Shown here piece after piece: positions 7,414 through 12,972 of a stretch of 12,972 nt of DNA (position 1 is its first letter; every line of letters starts with the position of its first letter). The notes below the pieces were generated by a model, which was not told where the DNA came from, made no database searches, and saw only the letters and a program-made list of their open reading frames with translations. Origin of the DNA: Actinomycetota bacterium (GTDB taxonomy: Bacteria; Actinomycetota; Actinomycetes; S36-B12); assembly GCA_010029945.1 (NCBI GenBank), contig RGQW01000029.1, forward strand, positions 1-12,972. The letters are read 5' to 3'. The position numbers were made by a program, and so were the translations under genes.

Positions 7414-7438
7414 ACCCTCGTAGTGACGCCTAGAGGGT
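7414..7438 (-). terminator. Stem-loop at phoH 3' end, possible terminator
   Basis: The phoH stop codon sits inside a stem. On the + strand the arms are ACCCTC-TAG (7414-7423, with a bulged g at 7420) and CTA-GAGGGT (7430-7438), giving 9 pairs around a 6-nt loop. In the phoH direction it is followed by a short T-rich stretch (GACTTTCTTC) rather than a true T-run, so termination may be weak. It could partly separate phoH from the secreted-hydrolase gene. Confidence 0.4.
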
Positions 7439-8731
7439 TCCGTCCTCCAACAGCTCCGTCACCAGAGCGGCGATCGGCGAGCGCTCGGAGCGAGTCAAGG
7501 TGACGTGCGCGAACAACGGATGACCCTTGAGCTTCTCGACGACGGCAACCACGCCGTCGTAGCGCCCGACGCGCAGGTTGTCGCGTTGACCGACATCGTG
7601 CGTCAGGACCACACGGCTGTCTGCGCCAACGCGAGAGAGAACGGTCAACAAGACGTTTCTCTCCAAGGATTGGGCTTCGTCGACGATGACGAAAGCGTCG
7701 TGCAGTGACCGACCCCGAATGTGTGTCAGGGGGAGCACTTCGAGCATCCCTCGGTCCGTGATCTCATCGACTACCTCGGACGTTGTCACCGCATTCAGCG
7801 TGTCGAAAACGGCCTGTCCCCACGGCGACATCTTCTCGTTCTCGGTACCCGGCAGGTAGCCCAAGTCCTGACCACCGACGGCATAGAGCGGGCGAAAAAC
7901 GATGACCTTGCGGTGTTGCCGCCGCTCCAGGACAGACTCCAATCCAGCGCACAGGGCCAACGCGCTCTTGCCCGTTCCCGCTCGGCCACCCAAAGACACG
8001 ATGCCCACCTCGGGGTCCATGAGCAGGTCCAACGCGATCCGCTGTTCCGCGCTTCGACCTTTGATGCCGAAAGCCTCCCGATCGCCGCGCACAAGCCGGA
8101 CCCGCTTGTCCGCGGTCACGCGAGCCAACCCGCTGCCCCGGTCCGACAACAAGACCAGGCCGCAATGGCAGGGAAGGTCGCGGGCTTCGTCCAGGTCGAT
8201 TACGCCGTCTTCGAACAGCCGATCGAGGTCTGTTCCGGCAACCTCCATCTCGTGCGTTCCGGTGTATCCGGACTCGATAGCCAACTCGGCGCGGTACTCC
8301 TCGGCCGCAAGTCCGACCGATGATGCTTTGACGCGCATCGGCAAGTCCTTGCTGACGAGCACCACTTCCGCGCCGTCATTGGCTAAATTCCGCGCAACCG
8401 CCAAAATCCGCGTGTCGTTATCGCCGAGTCGAAGACCGGAGGGAAGAGATTCGACATCAGTGTGGTTCAACTCCACCCGCACCGTCCCCCCGGACTCGCC
8501 AACGGGCAACGGTTCGTCGAGCCGACCGTGCTTCATCCGCAGTTCGTCCATCAGCCGCAACGCTTGTCGGGCGAAATAGCCGAGTTCGGGGTGGCTGCGC
8601 TTGGCTTCCAACTCGGTGACGACAACAACAGGGACCACTACATCGTGTTCGTCGAACCTCACCAGCGCTCGTGGGTCGGACAGAAGTACGGACGTGTCGA
8701 GGACGAAGGTCCTCCGGGAGTTCGACTGCAC
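7430..8731 (-). CDS. phoH2: PIN-PhoH family ATPase/ribonuclease (PhoH2-like)
   Basis: This 433-residue protein has an N-terminal PIN ribonuclease domain and a C-terminal PhoH ATPase domain, the PhoH2 architecture. Mycobacterial PhoH2 has RNA-unwinding and RNA-cleaving activity. PIN acidic residues are visible: D12 in VLDTSVLL, E40 in VVTELE, D104/D106 in GDNDTRILA, and D129 in SKDLPMR. The PhoH half has Walker A GRAGTGKS (249-256), a YLPGTENEKM segment and Walker B FVIVDEAQ, followed by the sensor-like VVLTHDVGQRDN. The frame extends to a TTG at 8785. I chose the GTG at 8731 because AGGAGAG stands just before it and the PIN domain starts right after. A -10 box and a perfect palindrome lie upstream (8764-8796). 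The gene follows the DUF1275 gene at 62 bp. Confidence 0.93.
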   Translation of the reverse strand: MQSNSRRTFVLDTSVLLSDPRALVRFDEHDVVVPVVVVTELEAKRSHPELGYFARQALRLMDELRMKHGRLDEPLPVGESGGTVRVELNHTDVESLPSGLRLGDNDTRILAVARNLANDGAEVVLVSKDLPMRVKASSVGLAAEEYRAELAIESGYTGTHEMEVAGTDLDRLFEDGVIDLDEARDLPCHCGLVLLSDRGSGLARVTADKRVRLVRGDREAFGIKGRSAEQRIALDLLMDPEVGIVSLGGRAGTGKSALALCAGLESVLERRQHRKVIVFRPLYAVGGQDLGYLPGTENEKMSPWGQAVFDTLNAVTTSEVVDEITDRGMLEVLPLTHIRGRSLHDAFVIVDEAQSLERNVLLTVLSRVGADSRVVLTHDVGQRDNLRVGRYDGVVAVVEKLKGHPLFAHVTLTRSERSPIAALVTELLEDGTL

Positions 8732-8734
8732 ACA

Positions 8735-8741
8735 CTCTCCT
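8735..8741 (-). promoter_or_regulatory. Ribosome binding site deciding the phoH start
   Basis: AGGAGAG on the minus strand places its AGGAG core 5 nt before the GTG at 8731. It is one of the few strong Shine-Dalgarno sequences in the window and favours this start over the in-frame GTG at 8764 and TTG at 8785. Confidence 0.6.
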
Positions 8742-8763
8742 CGCCGGACGGGAACGGTGCTCA

Positions 8764-8778
8764 CCGGACACTGTCCGG
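8764..8778. promoter_or_regulatory. Perfect palindrome in the phoH leader (candidate operator)
   Basis: CCGGACA-c-TGTCCGG has two perfect 7-bp arms around one base. It lies between the predicted phoH -10 box (8791-8796) and the phoH Shine-Dalgarno, so it would cover the first transcribed bases. The one-base spacer makes an RNA hairpin sterically unlikely without opening the inner pairs, so a DNA-binding dimer site is the better guess. I do not recognise the regulator. Confidence 0.4.
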
Positions 8779-8790
8779 CCTGCAATCAAA

Positions 8791-8796
8791 ACGCTA
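8791..8796 (-). promoter_or_regulatory. Possible -10 box of phoH
   Basis: TAGCGT on the minus strand fits TAnnnT and overlaps the TAG stop of the DUF1275 gene. Initiation about 7 nt downstream would give a leader of roughly 50 nt to the GTG at 8731. A leaderless reading from the TTG at 8785 is possible but less likely given the Shine-Dalgarno. Confidence 0.35.
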
Positions 8797-9591
8797 GGGG
8801 GACGGCGTGGAGTTGTCGGAGTCGACACGCCGCGCCAGAAGCCCCGTCAACGCGATGATCACGACCGCGATCAACGTGATCACCGGTCGGTCGAGCGACG
8901 TCAGTCCCACGACCATCGCACCCAGGCTCCAGGCAACGGGAAAGGCGATCAGCGCCCGCCATTTGAATCGATACTCCGGCAACCTGTAGATCGCGCTTGC
9001 GGTCGCGTACCGAGCCGCGTCAAGAAACGGACCCGTCGCCGCGATCACCGCGGTCTTGTGCTGACCGGCCCAGACGAAGATCGTGGCGAGTAGGCCCAAC
9101 GAGAACGCGGACAAAGAAATGGACAGGATGGCACCCCACCAGTCCGCTACCCACAGCTCCAACTCGTGAGCGGTCAGTTCGGCTCTCGGATCAAACACGC
9201 GTCCGCCGATAACCGAGGTCACCGTGAGGACGATCGCCGCGGTAAACAGCAAGAGACGTGATCCACGGTCCCCAATCGGCCACCACGATCGGCTTCTGAT
9301 GAACACGACGGTGGCGATACCGAGAGCACACCCCACCATCGAACTCAAGGACAGCAGCGCGACGCCGGGCTCTTCGAGAATGTTGAGCCACAGCAACACC
9401 ATGTTGCCCGCCTGGTTTGCCGTGAAGACTCCATAAGTCAGGTAGTCGTCAGCGTCCAGCATGCCGCCGACACCCGCGAGAACAAGAACTACCAGAAGCG
9501 GACGCTTGAAGAGCGGCTTCGCGTTGGGGTCCACCCGCCGAGCCACATCGGCATTCGGCCCCTCAGGTCCGGGCACACCTCGATTACTCAT
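8794..9591 (-). CDS. DUF1275 (YoaK-like) membrane protein
   Basis: This 265-residue integral membrane protein has a short hydrophilic N-terminus (1-28) and about six hydrophobic segments. The first half shows the family signature FTANQAGNMVLLWL (56-69) after an acidic DADDYL turn. The second half has SLGLLATIFVW..HKTAVIAATGPFLD, matching the second conserved block of DUF1275/YoaK, in which the TG pair recurs. The family is widespread and of unknown function. This copy is diverged: the usual GxxDA.gfl turn reads GGMLDADDYL. Its ATG overlaps the stop of the Z-prenyl synthase gene by 4 bases (ATGA), so the two are translationally coupled and probably share a transcript. An unrelated polytopic membrane protein is the alternative. 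Confidence 0.65.
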   Translation of the reverse strand: MSNRGVPGPEGPNADVARRVDPNAKPLFKRPLLVVLVLAGVGGMLDADDYLTYGVFTANQAGNMVLLWLNILEEPGVALLSLSSMVGCALGIATVVFIRSRSWWPIGDRGSRLLLFTAAIVLTVTSVIGGRVFDPRAELTAHELELWVADWWGAILSISLSAFSLGLLATIFVWAGQHKTAVIAATGPFLDAARYATASAIYRLPEYRFKWRALIAFPVAWSLGAMVVGLTSLDRPVITLIAVVIIALTGLLARRVDSDNSTPSP

Positions 9592-10361
9592 ACGCCGAAA
9601 CGTCGCTGCCGTTCTGCGAAAGCGCGCAGAGCACGCAGGAAGTCAACTCGACGAAAATCTGGCCAGAACGCCTCGCAAAAATAGAACTCTGAGTGAGCGC
9701 TCTGCCACATCAGGAATCCAGAAAGACGCTGCTCTCCCGATGTTCGAATAACGAGATCCGGATCGGGTTGTCCTTTGGTGTACAGGTGATCGGCGATGTG
9801 CTCTACGTCCAATAGTTGGGCGAGCTCGTCGAGGGACGTTCCTTGATCCGCGTGCTCGTTCAACAGCGATCGAACAGCGTCTACTACTTCACGACGGCCG
9901 CCGTACCCCACCGCAACGTTGACAAGCGATCCATCGATACCTGCCGTGGCTTCCTGTGCTTCCTTCAACACGCGCGCAGTGTGATCCGGGAGCAGGTCCA
10001 AAGCACCCACGGGATGCAATCGCCATCGGCCTTGGCCCACGAGGCCGGCGACCGTTTCCTCGATAATCGCGAGCAGCGCCTCCAACTCTGGTTCTGGCCG
10101 GGCCAGGTTGTCCGTGGACAGCAGCCACAGAGTGACCACCTCAACATCCGCGTCATCGCACCAGCCGAGGAAGTCGACGATCTTGGCAGCTCCGGCAGCA
10201 TGACCGACAGAGGAGGACGAGCCCTGCGCTGTTGCCCACCGTCTATTTCCATCGAGGATGACACCGACGTGCTTGGGGGTCCGACCCGCCGCAAAGGCGT
10301 CCTTCAGTTGCGCGTTCAGGCGTCGCTCGTACGCGCCATAGACGAGATCGGACACGCCCAC
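9588..10361 (-). CDS. uppS: Short-chain (Z)-isoprenyl diphosphate synthase
   Basis: This is a cis-prenyltransferase that condenses IPP onto an allylic diphosphate, a step towards polyprenyl phosphate carriers for cell-wall synthesis. Motifs are intact over 257 residues: HVGVILDGNRRWA (31-43, catalytic D37), GHAAGAAK, TLWLLSTDNLARP, VNVAVGYGGRREVVDA, DLVIRTSGEQRLSGF and WPDFRRVDFLRALR. The overall sequence, including the YGAYERRL start, recalls M. tuberculosis Rv1086 (Z-farnesyl diphosphate synthase, 258 aa), so short-chain product is inferred; a long-chain undecaprenyl-type enzyme is the alternative. The frame extends 7 codons to a GTG at 10382. The GTG at 10361 is preferred because AAGGA stands 6 nt before it. 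It is coupled to the DUF1275 gene through an ATGA overlap and lies 56 bp after the thioredoxin-fold gene. Confidence 0.93.
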   Translation of the reverse strand: MGVSDLVYGAYERRLNAQLKDAFAAGRTPKHVGVILDGNRRWATAQGSSSSVGHAAGAAKIVDFLGWCDDADVEVVTLWLLSTDNLARPEPELEALLAIIEETVAGLVGQGRWRLHPVGALDLLPDHTARVLKEAQEATAGIDGSLVNVAVGYGGRREVVDAVRSLLNEHADQGTSLDELAQLLDVEHIADHLYTKGQPDPDLVIRTSGEQRLSGFLMWQSAHSEFYFCEAFWPDFRRVDFLRALRAFAERQRRFGV

Positions 10362-10367
10362 CGTGGA

Positions 10368-10372
10368 TCCTT
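10368..10372 (-). promoter_or_regulatory. Ribosome binding site deciding the uppS start
   Basis: AAGGA on the minus strand is followed by TCCACG and the GTG at 10361. This spacing of 6 nt supports that start over the in-frame GTG at 10382. Confidence 0.5.
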
Positions 10373-10400
10373 CCCGCGCCACCCGGAGCGGCGCCCGCCC

Positions 10401-10406
10401 AGGCTA
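10401..10406 (-). promoter_or_regulatory. Possible -10 box of uppS
   Basis: TAGCCT on the minus strand, just after the stop of the thioredoxin-fold gene, fits TAnnnT. It would give a leader of about 30 nt to the GTG at 10361. No -35 is evident, and co-transcription with the upstream gene is equally possible. Confidence 0.35.
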
Positions 10407-10417
10407 CCCCCCTGAGG

Positions 10418-12451
10418 TCACGACGCGGGGGGAATCTCGGCTCGGACGGCGAGGGCCAAGTCCGTTACATCGGTCACAGGCGCGTCACATACAAATTCTC
10501 GGCACACGTACGCCGCTGGAGCACCGTCGACCATCGACCGATCGTGCAGCAGCGGCTGCTCATCATCGCCCGCTCCCCACACCACAACGGTGCCCGGCAG
10601 GACGGATCTCCACGCCATATCAACCAGGGCCTTGCCCTCGCCGTCTCCGGCGTCGACGACCGCTATCTGGAGCGGACCGGCGATGAGTGCCGCTGCAGCG
10701 GCCAAACCCCACCCGAAGGCACGCGGGGCACGATCAGAAAGGTGGGAGAGGATTCCGAGTGAGCGTTCGGCGACCTCCCGGTGTTCGCCCGATCCGGTCA
10801 GGGCTGCGTACCCGATCAACGCGTGGGCCGCAGCGAGCCACCCCGACGGCTCGGCACCGTCCGCTGGATCCTTCGGTCGACGGACCAGCGCGGGGGCGTC
10901 ATCCGCCGTGTCGAAGAAGCCTCCCTGTGCGTCGCCGAAGCGCCGCACCGCCACATCGAGCAACGTTCCGGCCAGGTCCAGCCACGCTGCCTCCCCGGTC
11001 ACCTGGTGCAGAACAACAAGCCCCTCCGCCACACCGGCGTAGTCGCTCAGGACACCGAGGTTGCTTCCGGGTTTTCCCGCTCGTGACGTCCTGCAGAGGC
11101 GATCGTTGCCGGCGGCTCCAAGGTGGACCGCGATGAGCAGGTCGGCGGCCGCGGTGGCGGCCTCGACCCACGACGGCTCGTCGAACAATTGGCCGGCCTC
11201 GGCAAGTGCGGCGATCGCCATGCCGTTCCACGCAGCCACGATCTTGTCGTCGCGGCCTGGATGAACGCGCTTTTCCCGCTCACGCCAAAGCCGTTCGCGA
11301 ACAGATTCCCACCGAGCCAGATCGTCCGGATCGTTGAGCAATTGGAGTGTGGAAGTGCCGTGTTCGAAGGTGCCCGCCTCGGTCACCGACAACACCCCAG
11401 CGGCCCACACCCCATCCGTTTCGCCCAGACAATCGACTAATTGCTGCGGTGTCCACGCATAGAACTTGCCCTCCACGCCCTCGCTATCCGCATCCAAGGC
11501 GGAGGCGAAGCCTCCCTCAGGCGTTCGCAAGTCGCGCAGAAGAAACTCGGCAGTCTCGCGCACTACCCGTTCGGCCAAAGACGATCCAGCCAAGCGCCAC
11601 CAATGCAGATATACGCGAAGAAGAAGCGCGTTGTCATACAGCATTTTCTCGAAATGGGGCACGGTCCACTGCTCGTCGACGCTGTACCGGGCGAAGCCAC
11701 CACCGAGCTGGTCATACATGCCACCCCGTGCCATCGCCGTCAAGGTTCGATCCACCATGCGATAGGCGCTCTCACCGTGGGCTGCTCCCGGCAGAGCTTG
11801 GTACCCGATCAGAAATTCCAGCACCATGGATGGCGGAAATTTTGGCGCTCCACCGAATCCACCGTGAGCGTCATCGAAATCATTCAGTAAGGAAGCCGCC
11901 GCGGCATCCAGGTGCTTCAGGGTTGGCGCTGCTGCATCACCGACATCCCACTGTCGTTTCGACAGCGCTTCCACGATGCGCTGACTCGACTCTTCCACCT
12001 CTGTTCGGCGAGTCGTCCAGGTGTCGATGATCGCCTGCAACACCTGCGGGAACGACGGCATTTGGTGTCGGGGGGCCGGCGGGAAGTACGTGCCCGCGAA
12101 GAAGGGTCGGGCGTCGTGATCGAGGAAGACGGTCATCGGCCATCCACCGTGCCCGGTCATCGCCACCGTGGCATCCATGTAAACAGCGTCGATGTCCGGA
12201 CGCTCTTCACGGTCGACCTTGATCGCGACGAAGTTCTCATTCACCTGCGCCGCAATTGTTTCGTCCTCGAAGGATTCGTGCGCCATGACGTGGCACCAAT
12301 GACAGGCCGAATACCCGATGGATAAGAAAATCGGAACACCACGGCGTCGTGCCTCGTCGAAAGCATCCTCTCCCCACTCCCACCAGTCCACCGGGTTCTG
12401 TGCGTGCTGCAACAGGTACGGGGAGGTTGCATCAACTAGGCGATTGCTCAC
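10418..12451 (-). CDS. YyaL/DUF255 thioredoxin-fold protein
   Basis: This 677-residue protein belongs to the YyaL/SSP411 (DUF255) family: an N-terminal thioredoxin-like domain joined to a large helical domain that resembles sugar-isomerase/glycosidase (alpha/alpha)6 barrels. The start NRLVDATSPYLLQHAQNPVDW is hallmark, followed by SIGYSACHWCHVM with the CHWC redox pair at 50-53, KVDREERPDID (79-89), GGWPMTVFL (102-110), GGMYDQLGGGFARY (243-256) and HFEKMLYDNA (266-275). The cellular role and substrate are not known. The frame extends 32 codons upstream with unrelated residues. The GTG at 12451 is supported by family alignment and by AGAGGA 7 nt upstream. Relatives often neighbour Z-prenyl synthase genes in actinobacteria, as here. 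It is divergent from the partial membrane gene. Confidence 0.92.
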   Translation of the reverse strand: MSNRLVDATSPYLLQHAQNPVDWWEWGEDAFDEARRRGVPIFLSIGYSACHWCHVMAHESFEDETIAAQVNENFVAIKVDREERPDIDAVYMDATVAMTGHGGWPMTVFLDHDARPFFAGTYFPPAPRHQMPSFPQVLQAIIDTWTTRRTEVEESSQRIVEALSKRQWDVGDAAAPTLKHLDAAAASLLNDFDDAHGGFGGAPKFPPSMVLEFLIGYQALPGAAHGESAYRMVDRTLTAMARGGMYDQLGGGFARYSVDEQWTVPHFEKMLYDNALLLRVYLHWWRLAGSSLAERVVRETAEFLLRDLRTPEGGFASALDADSEGVEGKFYAWTPQQLVDCLGETDGVWAAGVLSVTEAGTFEHGTSTLQLLNDPDDLARWESVRERLWREREKRVHPGRDDKIVAAWNGMAIAALAEAGQLFDEPSWVEAATAAADLLIAVHLGAAGNDRLCRTSRAGKPGSNLGVLSDYAGVAEGLVVLHQVTGEAAWLDLAGTLLDVAVRRFGDAQGGFFDTADDAPALVRRPKDPADGAEPSGWLAAAHALIGYAALTGSGEHREVAERSLGILSHLSDRAPRAFGWGLAAAAALIAGPLQIAVVDAGDGEGKALVDMAWRSVLPGTVVVWGAGDDEQPLLHDRSMVDGAPAAYVCREFVCDAPVTDVTDLALAVRAEIPPAS

Positions 12452-12518
12452 CCTTCGATCCTCTCGCAGCAAACGCACACTCGCCCTTCGCACCCCCAGC
12501 CACACCGGCATTTGCCAC

Positions 12519-12545
12519 GCACCAAGACGTCGGTGCCCTTGGTGC
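12519..12545. promoter_or_regulatory. Inverted repeat in divergent intergenic region (candidate operator)
   Basis: GCACCAAG (12519-12526) and CTTGGTGC (12538-12545) are perfect 8-bp inverted arms separated by 11 bases. The repeat ends 25 bp before the predicted -10 box of the rightward gene, just upstream of where its -35 would fall, and lies about 70 bp upstream of the yyaL-type start. This suits an activator or repressor dimer site. No regulator is recognised. Confidence 0.4.
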
Positions 12546-12570
12546 ACCTCCGCTCGTGTCCGGGGTCAGA

Positions 12571-12576
12571 GATACT
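12571..12576 (+). promoter_or_regulatory. Possible -10 box of partial membrane gene
   Basis: GATACT (one mismatch to TAnnnT) is followed by gctcgg and the GTG at 12583, the same 6-nt spacing as the other leaderless candidates. It helps to set the start of the partial gene. Confidence 0.4.
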
Positions 12577-12582
12577 GCTCGG

Positions 12583-12972
12583 GTGCTGCTTGCTGGCCTG
12601 TCACCCTCGGCTCCCTCCTGGCGTCGGGCCAGCTTCATCGCCGCACTGGGAATCGTCGGCGTCCTTTCGCTGCTGGCTTCGACCATCGTTCCGGCGGATG
12701 TTGCCGCCGAGGCAGGCATTCCGGAAACCACCCTGCGTCTGCTGCTGCTGATTCAGCCACTCGTGCTCGTCGTGGGGGCTTCGATTCTCGGCGATCGACT
12801 TACCGCAACCACGTGGCTGCAAGCTCCGTTCATTTCACGCTCGCGCAGCGTTTCCGTCACATCAGCATTCATCACCGCCGTCGTCGGAGCCCTGATCGTG
12901 GGTACCACCCTCGTTGGCTACAACTGGATTACCACTGAAGTTGCACCGTTGACCCTGGTCTCGGGAACGTCC
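12583..12972 (+). CDS. Partial membrane protein, possibly CPBP family
   Basis: This frame is open from the proposed GTG to the window edge (130 codons, 3' truncated). The product has a short N-terminus, a hydrophobic segment ASFIAALGIVGVLSLLA, a second one RLLLLIQPLVLVVGASIL, and a third VTSAFITAVVGALIVGT. The LLLLIQP...G..L......LQAP pattern recalls the N-terminal part of CPBP-family intramembrane proteases (CaaX protease/bacteriocin-processing type), but their catalytic EExxxR motif would lie beyond the window, so this is a guess. The same frame stays open upstream (Pro/Ala-rich, with another GTG at 12556) into the antisense of the yyaL-type gene. The start at 12583 rests on the GATACT box and on a drop in GC at third codon positions upstream. 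Confidence 0.55.
   Translation, partial: MLLAGLSPSAPSWRRASFIAALGIVGVLSLLASTIVPADVAAEAGIPETTLRLLLLIQPLVLVVGASILGDRLTATTWLQAPFISRSRSVSVTSAFITAVVGALIVGTTLVGYNWITTEVAPLTLVSGTS

Noticed and set aside
6960..7415. A 151-codon minus-strand frame overlapping the start of the secreted-hydrolase gene
   Set aside because: It is out of frame with the signal peptide and domain, rich in Arg and Cys in a shadow-like manner, and has no recognisable domain.
7292..7429. A c-di-AMP riboswitch ahead of the lysozyme-fold gene, as found before some actinobacterial rpf genes
   Set aside because: The gap is only 138 bp and I see none of the expected structure; only the overlapping stem-loops at the phoH end.
8457..8828. 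A 123-codon minus-strand frame spanning the DUF1275-phoH junction, considered as a PhoAT-like antitoxin
   Set aside because: The product is Arg/Pro-rich with no recognisable pattern, and most of it lies out of frame inside phoH; nothing supports translation.
11441..11890. A 149-codon plus-strand frame inside the yyaL-type gene
   Set aside because: It is antisense to an intact conserved protein and has no recognisable domain.
1..12972. CRISPR arrays, tRNA or rRNA genes, insertion sequences, integrases, prophage genes
   Set aside because: I looked for direct repeats, terminal inverted repeats, and structural RNA or transposase signatures and saw none; all genes are chromosomal housekeeping types with similar base composition.

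Overview
The window is chromosomal housekeeping DNA from a GC-rich Gram-positive bacterium of the Actinomycetota. Three things point there: the gene set (DUF6542, DUF4245, a GlpX-type fructose bisphosphatase, a short-chain Z-isoprenyl diphosphate synthase, a PIN-PhoH protein), the frequent GTG starts, and TAnnnT -10 boxes placed so close to start codons that the mRNAs should lack leaders. From memory, the gene content resembles a compacted version of the Mycobacterium tuberculosis segment around Rv1084-Rv1112 (yyaL-like, Z-FPP synthase, phoH2, fum, glpX, DUF4245, xseB, xseA, ispH). The genus cannot be named from the sequence alone. I see no mobile elements, CRISPR arrays, tRNA or rRNA genes, or prophage.

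Left part (1-3063): a DUF6542 membrane protein on the + strand converges on, and overlaps by 21 bp, ispH on the - strand (last enzyme of the MEP isoprenoid pathway). ispH diverges from the xseA-xseB operon (exonuclease VII, 4-bp GTGA overlap) across a 93-bp gap that carries a -10 box for each direction.

Middle part (3073-6511): a DUF4245 single-pass membrane or exported protein (-) diverges from glpX (+, class II fructose-1,6-bisphosphatase). glpX is followed by a class I Fe-S fumarate hydratase (+). Both enzymes belong to central carbon metabolism and each has the same TACGCT box exactly 6 nt before its start codon.

Right part (6569-12451): a minus-strand run read from right to left. It holds a YyaL/DUF255 thioredoxin-fold protein, a short-chain Z-isoprenyl diphosphate synthase, a DUF1275-like membrane protein coupled to it by an ATGA overlap, a PIN-PhoH ATPase, and a secreted lysozyme/transglycosylase-fold protein. 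ispH and the Z-prenyl synthase are upstream and downstream steps of the same isoprenoid supply to cell-wall lipid carriers, and the secreted hydrolase also acts on the wall. Past 12451 a divergent + strand membrane protein starts at about 12583 and runs off the window.

No dramatic new system is visible. The points most worth following are the regular 6-nt spacing between -10 boxes and start codons, two perfect inverted repeats at promoters (8764-8778 before phoH; 12519-12545 before the partial membrane gene), the overlapping stem-loops at the phoH 3' end, and the poorly characterised secreted lysozyme-fold protein. No stretch over 300 bases lacks a gene.
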